Source: a virus. From it: a stretch of DNA of 48,645 nucleotides. The notes beneath the pieces were generated by a model. The model did no database searches. It worked only from the letters and a program-made list of their open reading frames with translations, and had not been told where the DNA came from. The position numbers and the translations under genes are program-made. Shown here piece after piece: positions 29,917-38,248 of this stretch (its first letter is position 1; every line of letters starts with the position of its first letter). The stretch spans positions 1 to 48,645 of IMG/VR virus record IMGVR_UViG_3300046723_000152; one strand, 5' to 3'.

Positions 29917-30599
29917 GCGGCCGCCCGCGCCTGCATCAATCCGGCGAGCTTAGAATCGAATGTAATCGGGCGCGCGACTGAGTTTTCTCTAAGCCATTTC
30001 GCCTCAATCCCGGGCCGATGCCCAATCGGGTCCGACGGATCGCCGGCCTTCCAGCGCTCGTCGACATTGTGGATCCCGGAGCTGAAGAAGTCGAAGCCGG
30101 TCAGGTAGGCGTTCTTGGGCTCGCAAGCCAGCACGTCGAGAATCGCGGCGAACCCGGTCGACGGAATATGGCGCCCGAGCAACTCGAAGGATCTGAGGAA
30201 ATGCTCGACCGTCGGCACGAACGTATCGCAGAACCAGAAGCGCGTGGCCGCGCGCACCGAGTAGATATACCGGAAGTCGATCCCGGCCTGCTTGTAGTTG
30301 CGCTCATGCCATTCAGATTCCAGCGCTTTGGCGTCGGGGCATTTACACATGCAGAGTTGCACGCGGTCGTGCTCGAGCTCATCTCGAGTCTTCCGGATCG
30401 AATTGCCATAGAACGAATAGTGCACATCGCAACGCGCGCCCGCGGCCGCCCCCAGCTTGTAATTGTTGACCCGGATGACGACGTCGTGCGAGTCGATGAA
30501 GCCCGGGGTGTTCTCGAGAACGGAGGGCGCGCTACCGACGATCGCCACGCTCTTCCCGCGCAACCGCTCGGCGACCTCAGAAAAGCTCACGAAACGCAC
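29913..30599 (-). CDS. Glycosyltransferase family 29 (sialyltransferase)-like protein
   Basis: The 228-residue product starts at GTG 30599. KSVAIVGSAPSVLENTPG followed by DSHDVVIRVNNYKL is the sialylmotif-L-like signature of GT29 enzymes. IPSTGFAAILDVLACE and YLTGFDFFSSGIHNVDE fit the sialylmotif S/III region with a His. Bacterial and phage members may transfer sialic acid or another nucleotide-activated sugar; the donor cannot be read from sequence. It is embedded between a GT9-like gene and methyltransferases, all overlapping. Confidence 0.7.
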   Translation of the reverse strand: MRFVSFSEVAERLRGKSVAIVGSAPSVLENTPGFIDSHDVVIRVNNYKLGAAAGARCDVHYSFYGNSIRKTRDELEHDRVQLCMCKCPDAKALESEWHERNYKQAGIDFRYIYSVRAATRFWFCDTFVPTVEHFLRSFELLGRHIPSTGFAAILDVLACEPKNAYLTGFDFFSSGIHNVDERWKAGDPSDPIGHRPGIEAKWLRENSVARPITFDSKLAGLMQARAAA

Positions 30600-31359
30600 G
30601 CGTTGCTCCTTTGATTTGCTCTACCGGCCAGTCGTCCACGACCCAGCACGATGTGTCCTTGCTGAGCACTTTCTGCGGCGTGATGCTCGAGATGTAGTAA
30701 TGCCTAGCAGGCGACATTCCATCGGCCGCCCAAACCACAAGGAGCGGCTTGTCGAACATTTCGGCGAGCGGCACGCAGAATGAAACCTGCGCGACGAATC
30801 CGTCCGCGATCTTCCCCAGGTCCATGAGGTCAGACACGGAGGTGCCGCCGTTCAAGCTGATGTCGGCCTTGATCGGATAGACCTGCTCGGCCTTTCCGAT
30901 TTGCACCAAGAAGCAGCCATCCAATGCGGCCAGCGCGGCGTGGAACGCGGAACTGCTGGGCAACAGCTCGGCGCCAAATCCATCCTTGCGCTCCATCGGC
31001 GTGCGCCCGCCATGCACGATGACGATGGGGCGAGCATCGGCCTTCTCCTTGAGCCCTTCGACCAGTTTGTGATTGCGTACCGTCCAGTCGATCGATAGCG
31101 GGATATCGCTTCCGAGACCGGCGGAAATCGCCATGTCCTGAAATTGATTCGAGCCCTTAACCAGCTTGCGAGTGGTGTAATGCGCAAGCGTGGTCACCCC
31201 GAAGCGGTCGAACGGCTCGACCTTGACTTCAAGCCCAATGAAGGCATCAGGATAGTTGGAGCGAACGGTCACCGGCTCTCCGCCGCGCAGCATTTCCGCA
31301 GCTATGGAGCGCAGATAGAAACTGTCGCCCAAGCCTGAACCGGCGCGAATGATGTTCAC
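30577..31359 (-). CDS. Glycosyltransferase family 9 (heptosyltransferase)-like protein
   Basis: The 260-residue product begins MNIIRAGSGLGDSFYLRSIA, the N-terminal GDxxL loop of GT9-type enzymes. It later has ARPIVIVHGGRTP (second-domain nucleotide-sugar strand) and a FVAQVSFCVPLAEMFDKPLLVVWAA segment corresponding to the donor-binding region. Family 9 transfers heptose to lipopolysaccharide, but short phage members are uncharacterised. It overlaps the GT29-like gene by 23 bases. Confidence 0.65.
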   Translation of the reverse strand: MNIIRAGSGLGDSFYLRSIAAEMLRGGEPVTVRSNYPDAFIGLEVKVEPFDRFGVTTLAHYTTRKLVKGSNQFQDMAISAGLGSDIPLSIDWTVRNHKLVEGLKEKADARPIVIVHGGRTPMERKDGFGAELLPSSSAFHAALAALDGCFLVQIGKAEQVYPIKADISLNGGTSVSDLMDLGKIADGFVAQVSFCVPLAEMFDKPLLVVWAADGMSPARHYYISSITPQKVLSKDTSCWVVDDWPVEQIKGATRAFRELF

Positions 31360-31384
31360 GATTCCCCAAAATTGGCACAGTCTG

Positions 31385-32116
31385 TCAAGCGATAGCCTCC
31401 TCGAGCGTCATTTTCGGAAACGAGTCGATCGCCGAACGAAGATTGCAGTTGATGACCGTGATGCCGGCGGCCACGATCTCGCGCTCCGCGGCCGAGAAAG
31501 AGCGCCGCATGCTCTCGAAGAAAAGCTGCCACGGCACGCTGCGGGGGTTTTCCCCGAACCAATGGCTGCGCCCTGCCTCGTCTTGCGCGCCGTCGAATCC
31601 AAAAAGCAGGATCTTCTTCGCTCCGGCTAGGATCGCGAGATTCAGCGCCTGATATCCGCTGTTTCTTCCGGAAGCGAGCATCTTGGGATCGAGCGAGATC
31701 CCGCCGCCATGCTCGTCGCCCTGCGCCGCGCGCTTGCAGCGCAGGATGTGCACGCAATCATCGGTGATGTTCGATCCGCTCCACAGGAGGCTGCATTTCT
31801 GTCCGGCAAAGCTCGCGAACCTGGCCCGCACATTCTCGGCCGTCATGCCAATCATAGGACGCGCGATGCCGTCCGTCTGCCAGCGCCACCATTGCGAGTC
31901 GGCGAAATGGCAGACGTCCGCGTACGGCGCGAGCAGGTATGCGTCGTTCACCGCGATCGCCTTGAACGAGCTGGACCCGGTTCGGAGCCTGCCAACGTCG
32001 ACGAAGGCCTCGCGCGTGAGGCTCGGGCCGCCGGCGAGGATCGCCACGGTCGCAGCTTCCCACTCACGGACGACTTCGCTGAATCTCTCGCCCGGGATCC
32101 TGCGAAGGATGCTCAT
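31385..32116 (-). CDS. MptE/DUF115-like sugar-related protein
   Basis: The 243-residue product starts at ATG 32116, overlapping the connector gene's stop. It has ATVAILAGGPSLTREA (a GGPS loop), AIAVNDAYLLAPYADVCHFAD, GYQALNLAILAGAKKILLFGFDG and HWFGENP. This is the layout of DUF115/MptE-like proteins, which recur in bacterial surface-glycan clusters and in phages beside glycosyltransferases, plausibly transferring or handling activated sugars. It is the first gene of the inserted cassette. Confidence 0.65.
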   Translation of the reverse strand: MSILRRIPGERFSEVVREWEAATVAILAGGPSLTREAFVDVGRLRTGSSSFKAIAVNDAYLLAPYADVCHFADSQWWRWQTDGIARPMIGMTAENVRARFASFAGQKCSLLWSGSNITDDCVHILRCKRAAQGDEHGGGISLDPKMLASGRNSGYQALNLAILAGAKKILLFGFDGAQDEAGRSHWFGENPRSVPWQLFFESMRRSFSAAEREIVAAGITVINCNLRSAIDSFPKMTLEEAIA

Positions 32117-32769
32117 CCGATCCCGAGGTCGCCGCGCTCGCGGTCGATCAGATTGCATGCGGCCGCGACGAGCTTGTCCATCATGGCCGGATCGCGGTCA
32201 TAGTGAGCCTCGGCGTGCAGCAGGATCGCCTGCTTGAACTTCCGCGGGATAACGTCGACGTCCGAATATCCGGCCGTGAACTCGACCTTGAAAATACCCT
32301 GCGACCAATTGGCGCCGTTCTGCGGCAGGATCCGCGGCCAGCGAGAGAGTTCGTCCGCCAGGGAGAATTGATCGTCCGAGATGTCGGTCTCCGCGCGCGT
32401 CACTGGATCGATCGAAACGAACTTGTCGATCGAGATCAAAGGCGATCGGCGCAGCAGGAGATCTCCCGTGCGCGGGAACGTGAAGTCTCCCCAGAACGGA
32501 CCGTAGAATGGGCTGCGCACCGAATCTAGGACGAGAGGCCACATCCAGCCGCGGAAGTTGTCGATCGTCAGGCGCCATTGCTGCTCCATGAGCGCTCGGC
32601 TCGTCTCCGACTCCACCCATTCCCTCGCCGCGATCCCCAGATTCGTGATATAGCTGTCCTCGTCCGTGTTCGAGGCATACGTCCGCAGCTGAGCTTTCAG
32701 ATCCGTGAGCGTGACCGGCTCGTCGTCCGGATCCGCGATCCGCTCGAGCACGAATAGCGAGGTCCTCAT
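32113..32769 (-). CDS. Head-tail connector protein (gp6-like)
   Basis: The 218-residue product has EPVTLTDLKAQLRT (start of the connector fold), DSYITNLGIAAREWVE, SRALMEQQWRL and a C-terminal IPRKFKQAILLHAEAHYDRD, hallmarks of the HK97 gp6-like/YqbG connector family that binds the portal ring. The rest of the neck genes are displaced by the glycan cassette. Confidence 0.85.
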   Translation of the reverse strand: MRTSLFVLERIADPDDEPVTLTDLKAQLRTYASNTDEDSYITNLGIAAREWVESETSRALMEQQWRLTIDNFRGWMWPLVLDSVRSPFYGPFWGDFTFPRTGDLLLRRSPLISIDKFVSIDPVTRAETDISDDQFSLADELSRWPRILPQNGANWSQGIFKVEFTAGYSDVDVIPRKFKQAILLHAEAHYDRDPAMMDKLVAAACNLIDRERGDLGIG

Positions 32770-33980
32770 CGGAGCGCCACTGGGGCCGCCTTGCGCACTT
32801 CCTTCGGCGGCCGAAATCCGTCCCTGCCGCGCTTCACCATCAGCTTCCAGTCGTCAGAGGTCTCGGGCTCGCTCTGCGTCGCGCGCTCGCAGTGCCAGCT
32901 TGAACCGTTCCATGTGACGATGTCCCCTCGCTCATAGGCGCCAGGGGTCCAGACGTTTCGGTACTTCAGGATGTCGGTCTTGAGCTCGTGGACGACCTCG
33001 GCGCCGTTCGTGTATTTGCTCACGATCCGGATTGTCCTGCCCCCATCGGCCGACTCGATCGCCAGCGGCGCGATCCCGTTCATGCATACCGCCCAGCCCG
33101 CGCGCTCGAGTGTGAGCCCTTCGAGGGGATCTGTCTGGCGCAGCGCCCTGACCATACCGTTCCGATAGTCCGCGAAGGTTCCCCGCGGATAGCTGCGTTT
33201 CGAGTCGATTTCCGGCAGAGGCTCGATCTGCGCGGCGTCGCGACCATCGTCCCCGTCCTGAGCGCGCGGGAGTTTCGCCAGGGCCTTTTCTACGGTCTCT
33301 GCGACCAGCAGCGCGACCGACTCGTGGCTCGCGGGCTTCCCGTCCTGGCCCGGCGCGCCGTCCTTGCCGTCCTTCGGTTTGAGGATCTCTACGGCGTCCT
33401 TGACCCAGGACGCGACGTGCGACTTGAGCATGGCCATATCGACGCTGACGCCCGAATCTCCGCGCTCCCCCTTCTCGCCGTCCTTGGGCTTCGGGAGCTT
33501 TTCCACCTCGGCTCGCAGCGCGGTCATCAGGCGCTCCAGGATCGCCGCCTCATCCGCGCCGGGACCTCGCTCGCCCTTTTCCCCTGGCTCGCCCCGTTGC
33601 CCTTCCAGGGGCGCCGGCATAGCAGCCACGGCGCGATCGACCTCGGCCGCGACGATCCCTCTCAGTTGCTCCGGATCCGGCCCGTGGCCACGTTCGCCGC
33701 GCTCGCCGTCCTTGGGGCGCGGGATCTCGTCGACCAGGCGTTTCGCCTCGAGCACGAGCTTCGCGAGCAGCTGCTCGACGTCGACAGCGGGCTGGCTGTC
33801 GCCCTTGGGGCCAGGATCGCCGCGCTCGCCCTTCTGGCCTTGGCTCGCCGCCGGTAGGCTCCGGATCGCGAGTTCGAGCTCGGCGAGCTTCTTCGTAACC
33901 GGCTCGATCGCTTTTCCGACGTACATACGAACCGCCTGGATCAACCGGGCTGCGCGCGCCTCTGCCTGTCCCTTATCCAT
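32766..33980 (-). CDS. Collagen-like tail fibre with C-terminal carbohydrate-binding module
   Basis: The 404-residue protein has five or six short Gly-X-Y collagen segments (GQKGERGDPGPKG, GQRGEPGEKGERG, KDGEKGERGDSG, KDGKDGAPGQDG and others). They alternate with heptad-like helical stretches such as VEQLLAKLVLEAKRLVDEI, a trimeric fibre design. The C-terminal 90 residues include YERGDIVTWNGSSWHCERAT, a CBM5/12 chitin-binding-like module likely to contact surface sugars. It sits directly beside the connector gene. Likely a virion fibre. Confidence 0.8.
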   Translation of the reverse strand: MDKGQAEARAARLIQAVRMYVGKAIEPVTKKLAELELAIRSLPAASQGQKGERGDPGPKGDSQPAVDVEQLLAKLVLEAKRLVDEIPRPKDGERGERGHGPDPEQLRGIVAAEVDRAVAAMPAPLEGQRGEPGEKGERGPGADEAAILERLMTALRAEVEKLPKPKDGEKGERGDSGVSVDMAMLKSHVASWVKDAVEILKPKDGKDGAPGQDGKPASHESVALLVAETVEKALAKLPRAQDGDDGRDAAQIEPLPEIDSKRSYPRGTFADYRNGMVRALRQTDPLEGLTLERAGWAVCMNGIAPLAIESADGGRTIRIVSKYTNGAEVVHELKTDILKYRNVWTPGAYERGDIVTWNGSSWHCERATQSEPETSDDWKLMVKRGRDGFRPPKEVRKAAPVALR

Positions 33981-33981
33981 G

Positions 33982-34296
33982 TCAGCGCTCCCGAATCTTC
34001 AAATAGATGCTGCGGTCATCCTGCCGGCCGCCGACAGTTTGGATATGACAGACCACGGCATGCGTCTTCTTCACCGTGCCGCCAGACAAAAAGGCGATCA
34101 CCTTCTTGCCAGTACCGTCAAGCTGACTGGCCTGAACGGTGACCGGGGAATCCGGCGTCACGGTGAAGGTGTTGATGCTATCGCTGACATCGTTGAGCCA
34201 GTCGGTGAAGTCCCACGTGTAATCAAGCGTCGCATCCTTGTCTTTAAGAATGGTCGGCTTCAGAGGGTTGCCAAGATCGTAGGTATCAGTTGTCAT
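33982..34296 (-). CDS. Fibre-tail adaptor-like protein
   Basis: The 104-residue product reads KDKDATLDYTWDFTDWL, NTFTVTPDSPVTVQ, VIAFLSGGTVKKTH and TVGGRQDDRSIYLKI, an all-beta pattern matching small phage fibre-tail adaptor proteins. The downstream collagen-like fibre gene supports this. ATG 34296 follows the previous TGA immediately. Confidence 0.75.
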   Translation of the reverse strand: MTTDTYDLGNPLKPTILKDKDATLDYTWDFTDWLNDVSDSINTFTVTPDSPVTVQASQLDGTGKKVIAFLSGGTVKKTHAVVCHIQTVGGRQDDRSIYLKIRER

Positions 34297-35421
34297 TCAG
34301 ATTTCCAGATTTCGTCCTTGCATCGGTACGGCGTACTCGCGATCCTCTGCCGGAATGAGCAACTCTCGATCTTGCGCAGAAATAAGCAACTCTCGATCCT
34401 GCGCCGAAATTATCAGCACGCGCTCAGGTGCAGGGTGGTCGAAATTGAAAACATTCTTGATGTCAAGGAAGAGTGTTCCCTGCCCGAAAAGAAGAGCCCG
34501 GGCAGCAAGCGCAAGCGATCCTTGCGCAATAAGCATTCCGGAGCCAGAAAGCGTCGATGCTATCTGGCATAGCTGCAAGAGCTTCGCGGAAAGGTTTCCC
34601 GTGCCAGCGAGCAAAGCGTTTCCGAACTTCTGCGGCAAGAGGTTGCTGGTCACCGAGCCGATACCCGGAAGCGTCGCCCGAACCAGAAGCAAGCCCGGCG
34701 CGTTCGCTGTCATGGCTCCTACGCCGCCAAGCAACGCGCTTATCGCGAACAATTCAAGAACTGCCGCGGAGAGCGTTCCGATTCCCGCCAGCGAGGCCGC
34801 GATCCCGATCCCTGCGCCGGGTACCTTCAAATCGGCGTTGATCGCGCCAAGGCCAGCTAGCGCCGACCTGATTTGCGCCAGCTCCAGCAGCGCGGCCGAC
34901 AAGCCGCCTGTGCCAGCAAGAAGTTCGATCAGGAACTTCTGCGGCAGAAGATTGCCGGAGAGCGAGCCAATCCCCGCTAGTGCCGCCTGCAGGGCGAAGA
35001 GCCCAAGCACCGCCGCGTTGATAGACCCGACACCGGGAAGCGTCGCGGATACCTGGAAGAGTCCAAGCGCGACAGCGTTGAGCGATCCTACGCCTGGCAG
35101 CGTCGCTGAAATCGCATAGAGCGCGACCACACTCGCAGACAGCGAGCCCGTTCCGATGAGCGTCGCGGCGATCTGCTGCGCCGCGCCGCCTGCGCTCGCG
35201 CGCAACGGAATGATAGTGTTCCACGCGGCCGCGCTCTGGAGCTTTACTTCCGTGTTCAGAACGAAGAAGGGCTGCCTGAACTGCGCGATCTCGACAAAGA
35301 GGTCAGCCGAGAGAGTCCCCACTCCAGCGAGCAACTGCACTGGGCGAAAGACCGCACCGGACGTGACGGCGACAGTCCCTACCGCCGTCTGGCCTGTAAT
35401 CTTAAATGTGGCGACGGCCAT
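34297..35421 (-). CDS. Period-20 repeat virion protein, 374 aa
   Basis: From about residue 88 to 318 there are twelve repeats of 20 residues centred on a GxG turn (for example ATLPGVGSLNAVALGLFQVS), interrupted once by a three-residue insert. The strictness suggests a beta-solenoid or stacked turn structure. A larger unit with LLPQKF recurs 105 residues later, showing recent segment duplication. The C-terminus carries three nine-residue repeats of the LLISAQDRE type. It lies in the fibre block and may be a fibre shaft. Family not established. Confidence 0.65.
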   Translation of the reverse strand: MAVATFKITGQTAVGTVAVTSGAVFRPVQLLAGVGTLSADLFVEIAQFRQPFFVLNTEVKLQSAAAWNTIIPLRASAGGAAQQIAATLIGTGSLSASVVALYAISATLPGVGSLNAVALGLFQVSATLPGVGSINAAVLGLFALQAALAGIGSLSGNLLPQKFLIELLAGTGGLSAALLELAQIRSALAGLGAINADLKVPGAGIGIAASLAGIGTLSAAVLELFAISALLGGVGAMTANAPGLLLVRATLPGIGSVTSNLLPQKFGNALLAGTGNLSAKLLQLCQIASTLSGSGMLIAQGSLALAARALLFGQGTLFLDIKNVFNFDHPAPERVLIISAQDRELLISAQDRELLIPAEDREYAVPMQGRNLEI

Positions 35422-35426
35422 TTATT

Positions 35427-35825
35427 TCACAGCGCCGTGAAGAGCGCAGAACCCACGGCGCACGTGAAACCGCTGAGCGAACTAGGCCGAGTCGCTGCGC
35501 TCAGCAGCCCCGCCCAGAGCATATTGCCGGCGCCGACCGCCTGCGTGTCCCACATCTGGTAGCCGGAAACCGTGCTCGCATACGTAATAGCGGAGTACGA
35601 AACGGTCGCGTTGTTGCTCTCTGAACCTCCCGGCGAGGCGCCGGCGCCGAACGCTATCGTGACTCGGGTGTAGCCGCTGCCCGTAGCCAGCTCGGAAGCC
35701 GAGACACTCGTCGGCGAACCGTACGAGAGCCCAAGCCAGTGCTGCGCGGGCTGGGTCGCCGCTGCGCCACCAAGCAGCCAATCGAGGCAAAGCTTCCGCG
35801 CAAAAACGGAAAGATTGTTCGCCAT
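35427..35825 (-). CDS. Phage tail fibre/virion protein, paralogue of 37847-38242
   Basis: The 132-residue product has ARKLCLDWLLGGAAATQP, LGLSYGSPTS, GYTRVTIAFGAGASPGGS and a GNMLWAGLL C-terminal strand. The 37847-38242 product has the same motifs in the same order, so these are duplicated genes of one virion protein family that I recall being annotated as tail-fibre-like. ATG 35825; the stop lies just before the period-20 repeat gene. Confidence 0.7.
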   Translation of the reverse strand: MANNLSVFARKLCLDWLLGGAAATQPAQHWLGLSYGSPTSVSASELATGSGYTRVTIAFGAGASPGGSESNNATVSYSAITYASTVSGYQMWDTQAVGAGNMLWAGLLSAATRPSSLSGFTCAVGSALFTAL

Positions 35826-35838
35826 GAGCTACCAAGGA

Positions 35839-36339
35839 TCAAAGCGGCTCGATCTTGATATGGCCGCCCATCGCGCCAGGCGTGCCGCCGGTGAACGCGT
35901 TCAGCGAGAGTTCCCCGAGAGACGCCGCGTTCCCGAGCAGACTCATGTCAGCCTCCTGCGCCGGCCGCCAGAGGATGACGCCGCCCCACGCATTGAACGA
36001 GAGGTTGAGCAGCATCCCAAGCGTCGCGCTGCGCTGCGGCTTTAGCGTCGCGGCCGCAACGTAGGGCAGCGGAGGCGCCGACAGCGCGGCGACGGCCGGA
36101 TCGTCGGCCGCCATCCTTGGCGCTGTGAGAGAGCCCGTCGCGATCTGCGAGGTACGACCGAAGACTAGGATAGTCGGAGAGTGCGCCGCCGCCTGGCCGC
36201 CCATGTATATCTCGGCGACGTTGACGCGCTGCGTGGACGATCCTCCACGAATGGTCAAGTGCGTATTGTCCGCCAAGTCCGCCGCGTCTGCCGCGGCAGT
36301 CGGAGTAAAAGTTGGGAGAGCTACCGTGAGCTTTGACAT
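35839..36339 (-). CDS. Hypothetical virion protein, 166 aa
   Basis: ATG 36339 has AGGAGA seven bases upstream on the minus strand; that site overlaps the TAG of the zinc-ribbon gene. The product has an ADLADNTHLTIRGGSSTQRVNVAEIYMG beta region and a C-terminal NLSFNAWGGVILWRPAQ. Its place among fibre genes suggests a structural role. No family recognised. Confidence 0.55.
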   Translation of the reverse strand: MSKLTVALPTFTPTAAADAADLADNTHLTIRGGSSTQRVNVAEIYMGGQAAAHSPTILVFGRTSQIATGSLTAPRMAADDPAVAALSAPPLPYVAAATLKPQRSATLGMLLNLSFNAWGGVILWRPAQEADMSLLGNAASLGELSLNAFTGGTPGAMGGHIKIEPL

Positions 36340-36349
36340 TGTGTTTCTC

Positions 36350-36670
36350 CTAGCCTGTTGAACTCTTCGCTGCTTTTTCTTGCAACTCCTCGATAACTCG
36401 CTCGAAAGTTTTGCACTCGCCGCCGCTCGCCATGAGGATCGCTGCGCACTGGTCGCAGAGGTAGCTCCTGCAGCCCTGGCATCTATAGCGCAGCGCCGTG
36501 CGCTCCCTGCGTATCACCACCACTGCCTGGCAGTGCTTGCACGAATACGTCGGAGCCTCGAAGAACATTCCGCGACCCATCGGCATGCCGCGAGACATTC
36601 CCTCCGGCAGCCCAGGGCTATCGCGGTGGTCTACCATGAGGTAACCCTCTTTTGCGCGCTCTGAGGTCAT
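36350..36670 (-). CDS. Zinc-ribbon-like small protein
   Basis: The 106-residue product has CKHC, CQGC and a CDQC pair within a YSCKHCQAVVVIRRER... block, enough cysteines for two zinc sites, followed by a helical tail. The start may be ATG 36670 (overlapping the previous stop) or ATG 36637 (MVDHRD). The gene ends in TAG. Function unknown; similar small cysteine proteins recur in phage structural operons. Confidence 0.6.
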   Translation of the reverse strand: MTSERAKEGYLMVDHRDSPGLPEGMSRGMPMGRGMFFEAPTYSCKHCQAVVVIRRERTALRYRCQGCRSYLCDQCAAILMASGGECKTFERVIEELQEKAAKSSTG

Positions 36671-37845
36671 AGCGCGAACATCGACTGCGGCCTGATCGTG
36701 TTCGGGGGCACCGTTATGGGGTCAATCTCTGTGACCTGCAGGTCGTTCGTGATCGCCGTCCCGTTGCCGCTGAACCAGAGCATCTTGCCGGTGAATGCGG
36801 CATATACCAAAGAGCGGAACGGCTCCGTGGTGACATTGCCGCCATCCGCGTATGCCGGCGGCGTATCTCCGGTCAGAGTAATGGCATCAACTGTCGCAGT
36901 GCCTGCCCCGTGGTTCACGACCAACCGCTCGAGAGTCAGGCCGCCTGTATCCTCGAACCGGTAGAACTTTCCGTCTGGCGGGTAGAAACACCAGATAGTT
37001 CCGTTCGGATTGTTCAGCGCACCGGTAACCGTCAGATTTTTCCATCCAGACGTCACCGCACCCAGGTCAAGCGATCTCAGCGTATTAGCGTTCGAATCGT
37101 GGTAGACCATGATGCGATTGGTCGTGTCCAGCATCGCAACGCCGCCCGTCATGGTGCTGGGAAAACTATAGTTCGCCGACGTAGTGAAGGTGTTGCTGCC
37201 TCCGGCAAGATCCAGGTAATGAAGCTGCTGAAAATTGTGGAAGTCGGTCGTCAGGCTGTAAATCTTCTGGTCGCCCACATCATAGAGCGCAACTCCGTTG
37301 CCTTGCGACGATGAGAATGCATCATTGACGCTCGCAGTGAACCTCGTATACAGACCTGTGGCGCAGTCAAACGCGTGGCATCCGCCCGACTGATCCGACT
37401 GCTGGCACGTCGACTGCCTGCACAGGTAGAGGATCGTGCCCTTGGTGCCGACATTGATCGCAACTGCGGTCGCGTAGGGGTGCGTCGGGCTAGGAACTGG
37501 CCCCGTCGGTCCGGTCAGCTCGAAGTAGGGCGCACCGCTGGTACTGGCATCAGACCAGTCAGCGGCGGCACCTGTGCTGTTCAGCTCGGTAAAACCGCTG
37601 TTGACGCAGGCAACGAAGTGGAACTGATTGTCGTCGTAAGACCAGATCAGCGCGCCGAGGTTGCTTGCCGAGAGGTGGCCACCGGTGCACACCCACACCA
37701 TGGCCCCCTTGGTGCCGTAGTATGGATTCCAGACACCTGAGCCGAACGCGCCAAAGCACGTCGCGGCCCAGTTGCCTGCGCTGTGCGTTGCTGTCGGGCG
37801 AACGCTCTCGCTGCTGTTGGTAGCGAGAAACCTCGAAATCGGCAC
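36667..37845 (-). CDS. Putative beta-propeller receptor-binding protein, 392 aa
   Basis: Starting at GTG 37845, the product has repeating beta-strand blocks: AMVWVCTGGHLSASN, GTILYLCRQ, QKIYSLTTDF, NRIMVYHDSNAN and GKFYRFEDTGG. Each is near-periodic and ends in a turn, consistent with a six- or seven-bladed propeller. It lies between the two tail-fibre paralogues, so a host-recognition role is plausible. Confidence 0.6.
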   Translation of the reverse strand: MPISRFLATNSSESVRPTATHSAGNWAATCFGAFGSGVWNPYYGTKGAMVWVCTGGHLSASNLGALIWSYDDNQFHFVACVNSGFTELNSTGAAADWSDASTSGAPYFELTGPTGPVPSPTHPYATAVAINVGTKGTILYLCRQSTCQQSDQSGGCHAFDCATGLYTRFTASVNDAFSSSQGNGVALYDVGDQKIYSLTTDFHNFQQLHYLDLAGGSNTFTTSANYSFPSTMTGGVAMLDTTNRIMVYHDSNANTLRSLDLGAVTSGWKNLTVTGALNNPNGTIWCFYPPDGKFYRFEDTGGLTLERLVVNHGAGTATVDAITLTGDTPPAYADGGNVTTEPFRSLVYAAFTGKMLWFSGNGTAITNDLQVTEIDPITVPPNTIRPQSMFAL

Positions 37846-37846
37846 G

Positions 37847-38242
37847 TCAGGCGAGTGAGATCGTCAGCGCCCCGGACGCGAGAACCAGCGAGTCGCCCGA
37901 AGCGACAGTCCGCGCCGTAGCGAGCAAACCGTACCAGAGCAGATTCCCAGAACCGCCCTGAAGCACCGTATCCCATATATTGATGCCCGAAACAGAGGCA
38001 GCGGTGGTGAATGAGTAGGTGAGCGCCGACGCATTCGTCACCGAGCCTCCGGGCGACGCGGCGGCACCGAACGCCATCGTCTGGCGCGTGTAGCCGAAGG
38101 TCGTCGCGATCTCCGAGCCAGAGGTGCTGGTCGGTGATCCAAGCGAGAGCCCGATGGCGCGCGTGGTGGGCTGCGTCGCCGCCGCACCGCCGAGCACCCA
38201 GTCGAGCATCAGTTTTTCAGCAAACGCAGAAATTGCAGCCAT
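37847..38242 (-). CDS. Phage tail fibre/virion protein, paralogue of 35427-35825
   Basis: The 131-residue product has AEKLMLDWVLGGAAATQP, IGLSLGSPTSTSGSE, GYTRQTMAFGAAASPGGS and GNLLWYGLL, mirroring the 35427-35825 protein throughout. Duplication of the gene with intervening fibre genes suggests two related attachment points or fibre types on the virion. The TAG of the GT9-like gene lies seven bases before its ATG. Confidence 0.7.
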   Translation of the reverse strand: MAAISAFAEKLMLDWVLGGAAATQPTTRAIGLSLGSPTSTSGSEIATTFGYTRQTMAFGAAASPGGSVTNASALTYSFTTAASVSGINIWDTVLQGGSGNLLWYGLLATARTVASGDSLVLASGALTISLA

Positions 38243-38248
38243 GATCGC

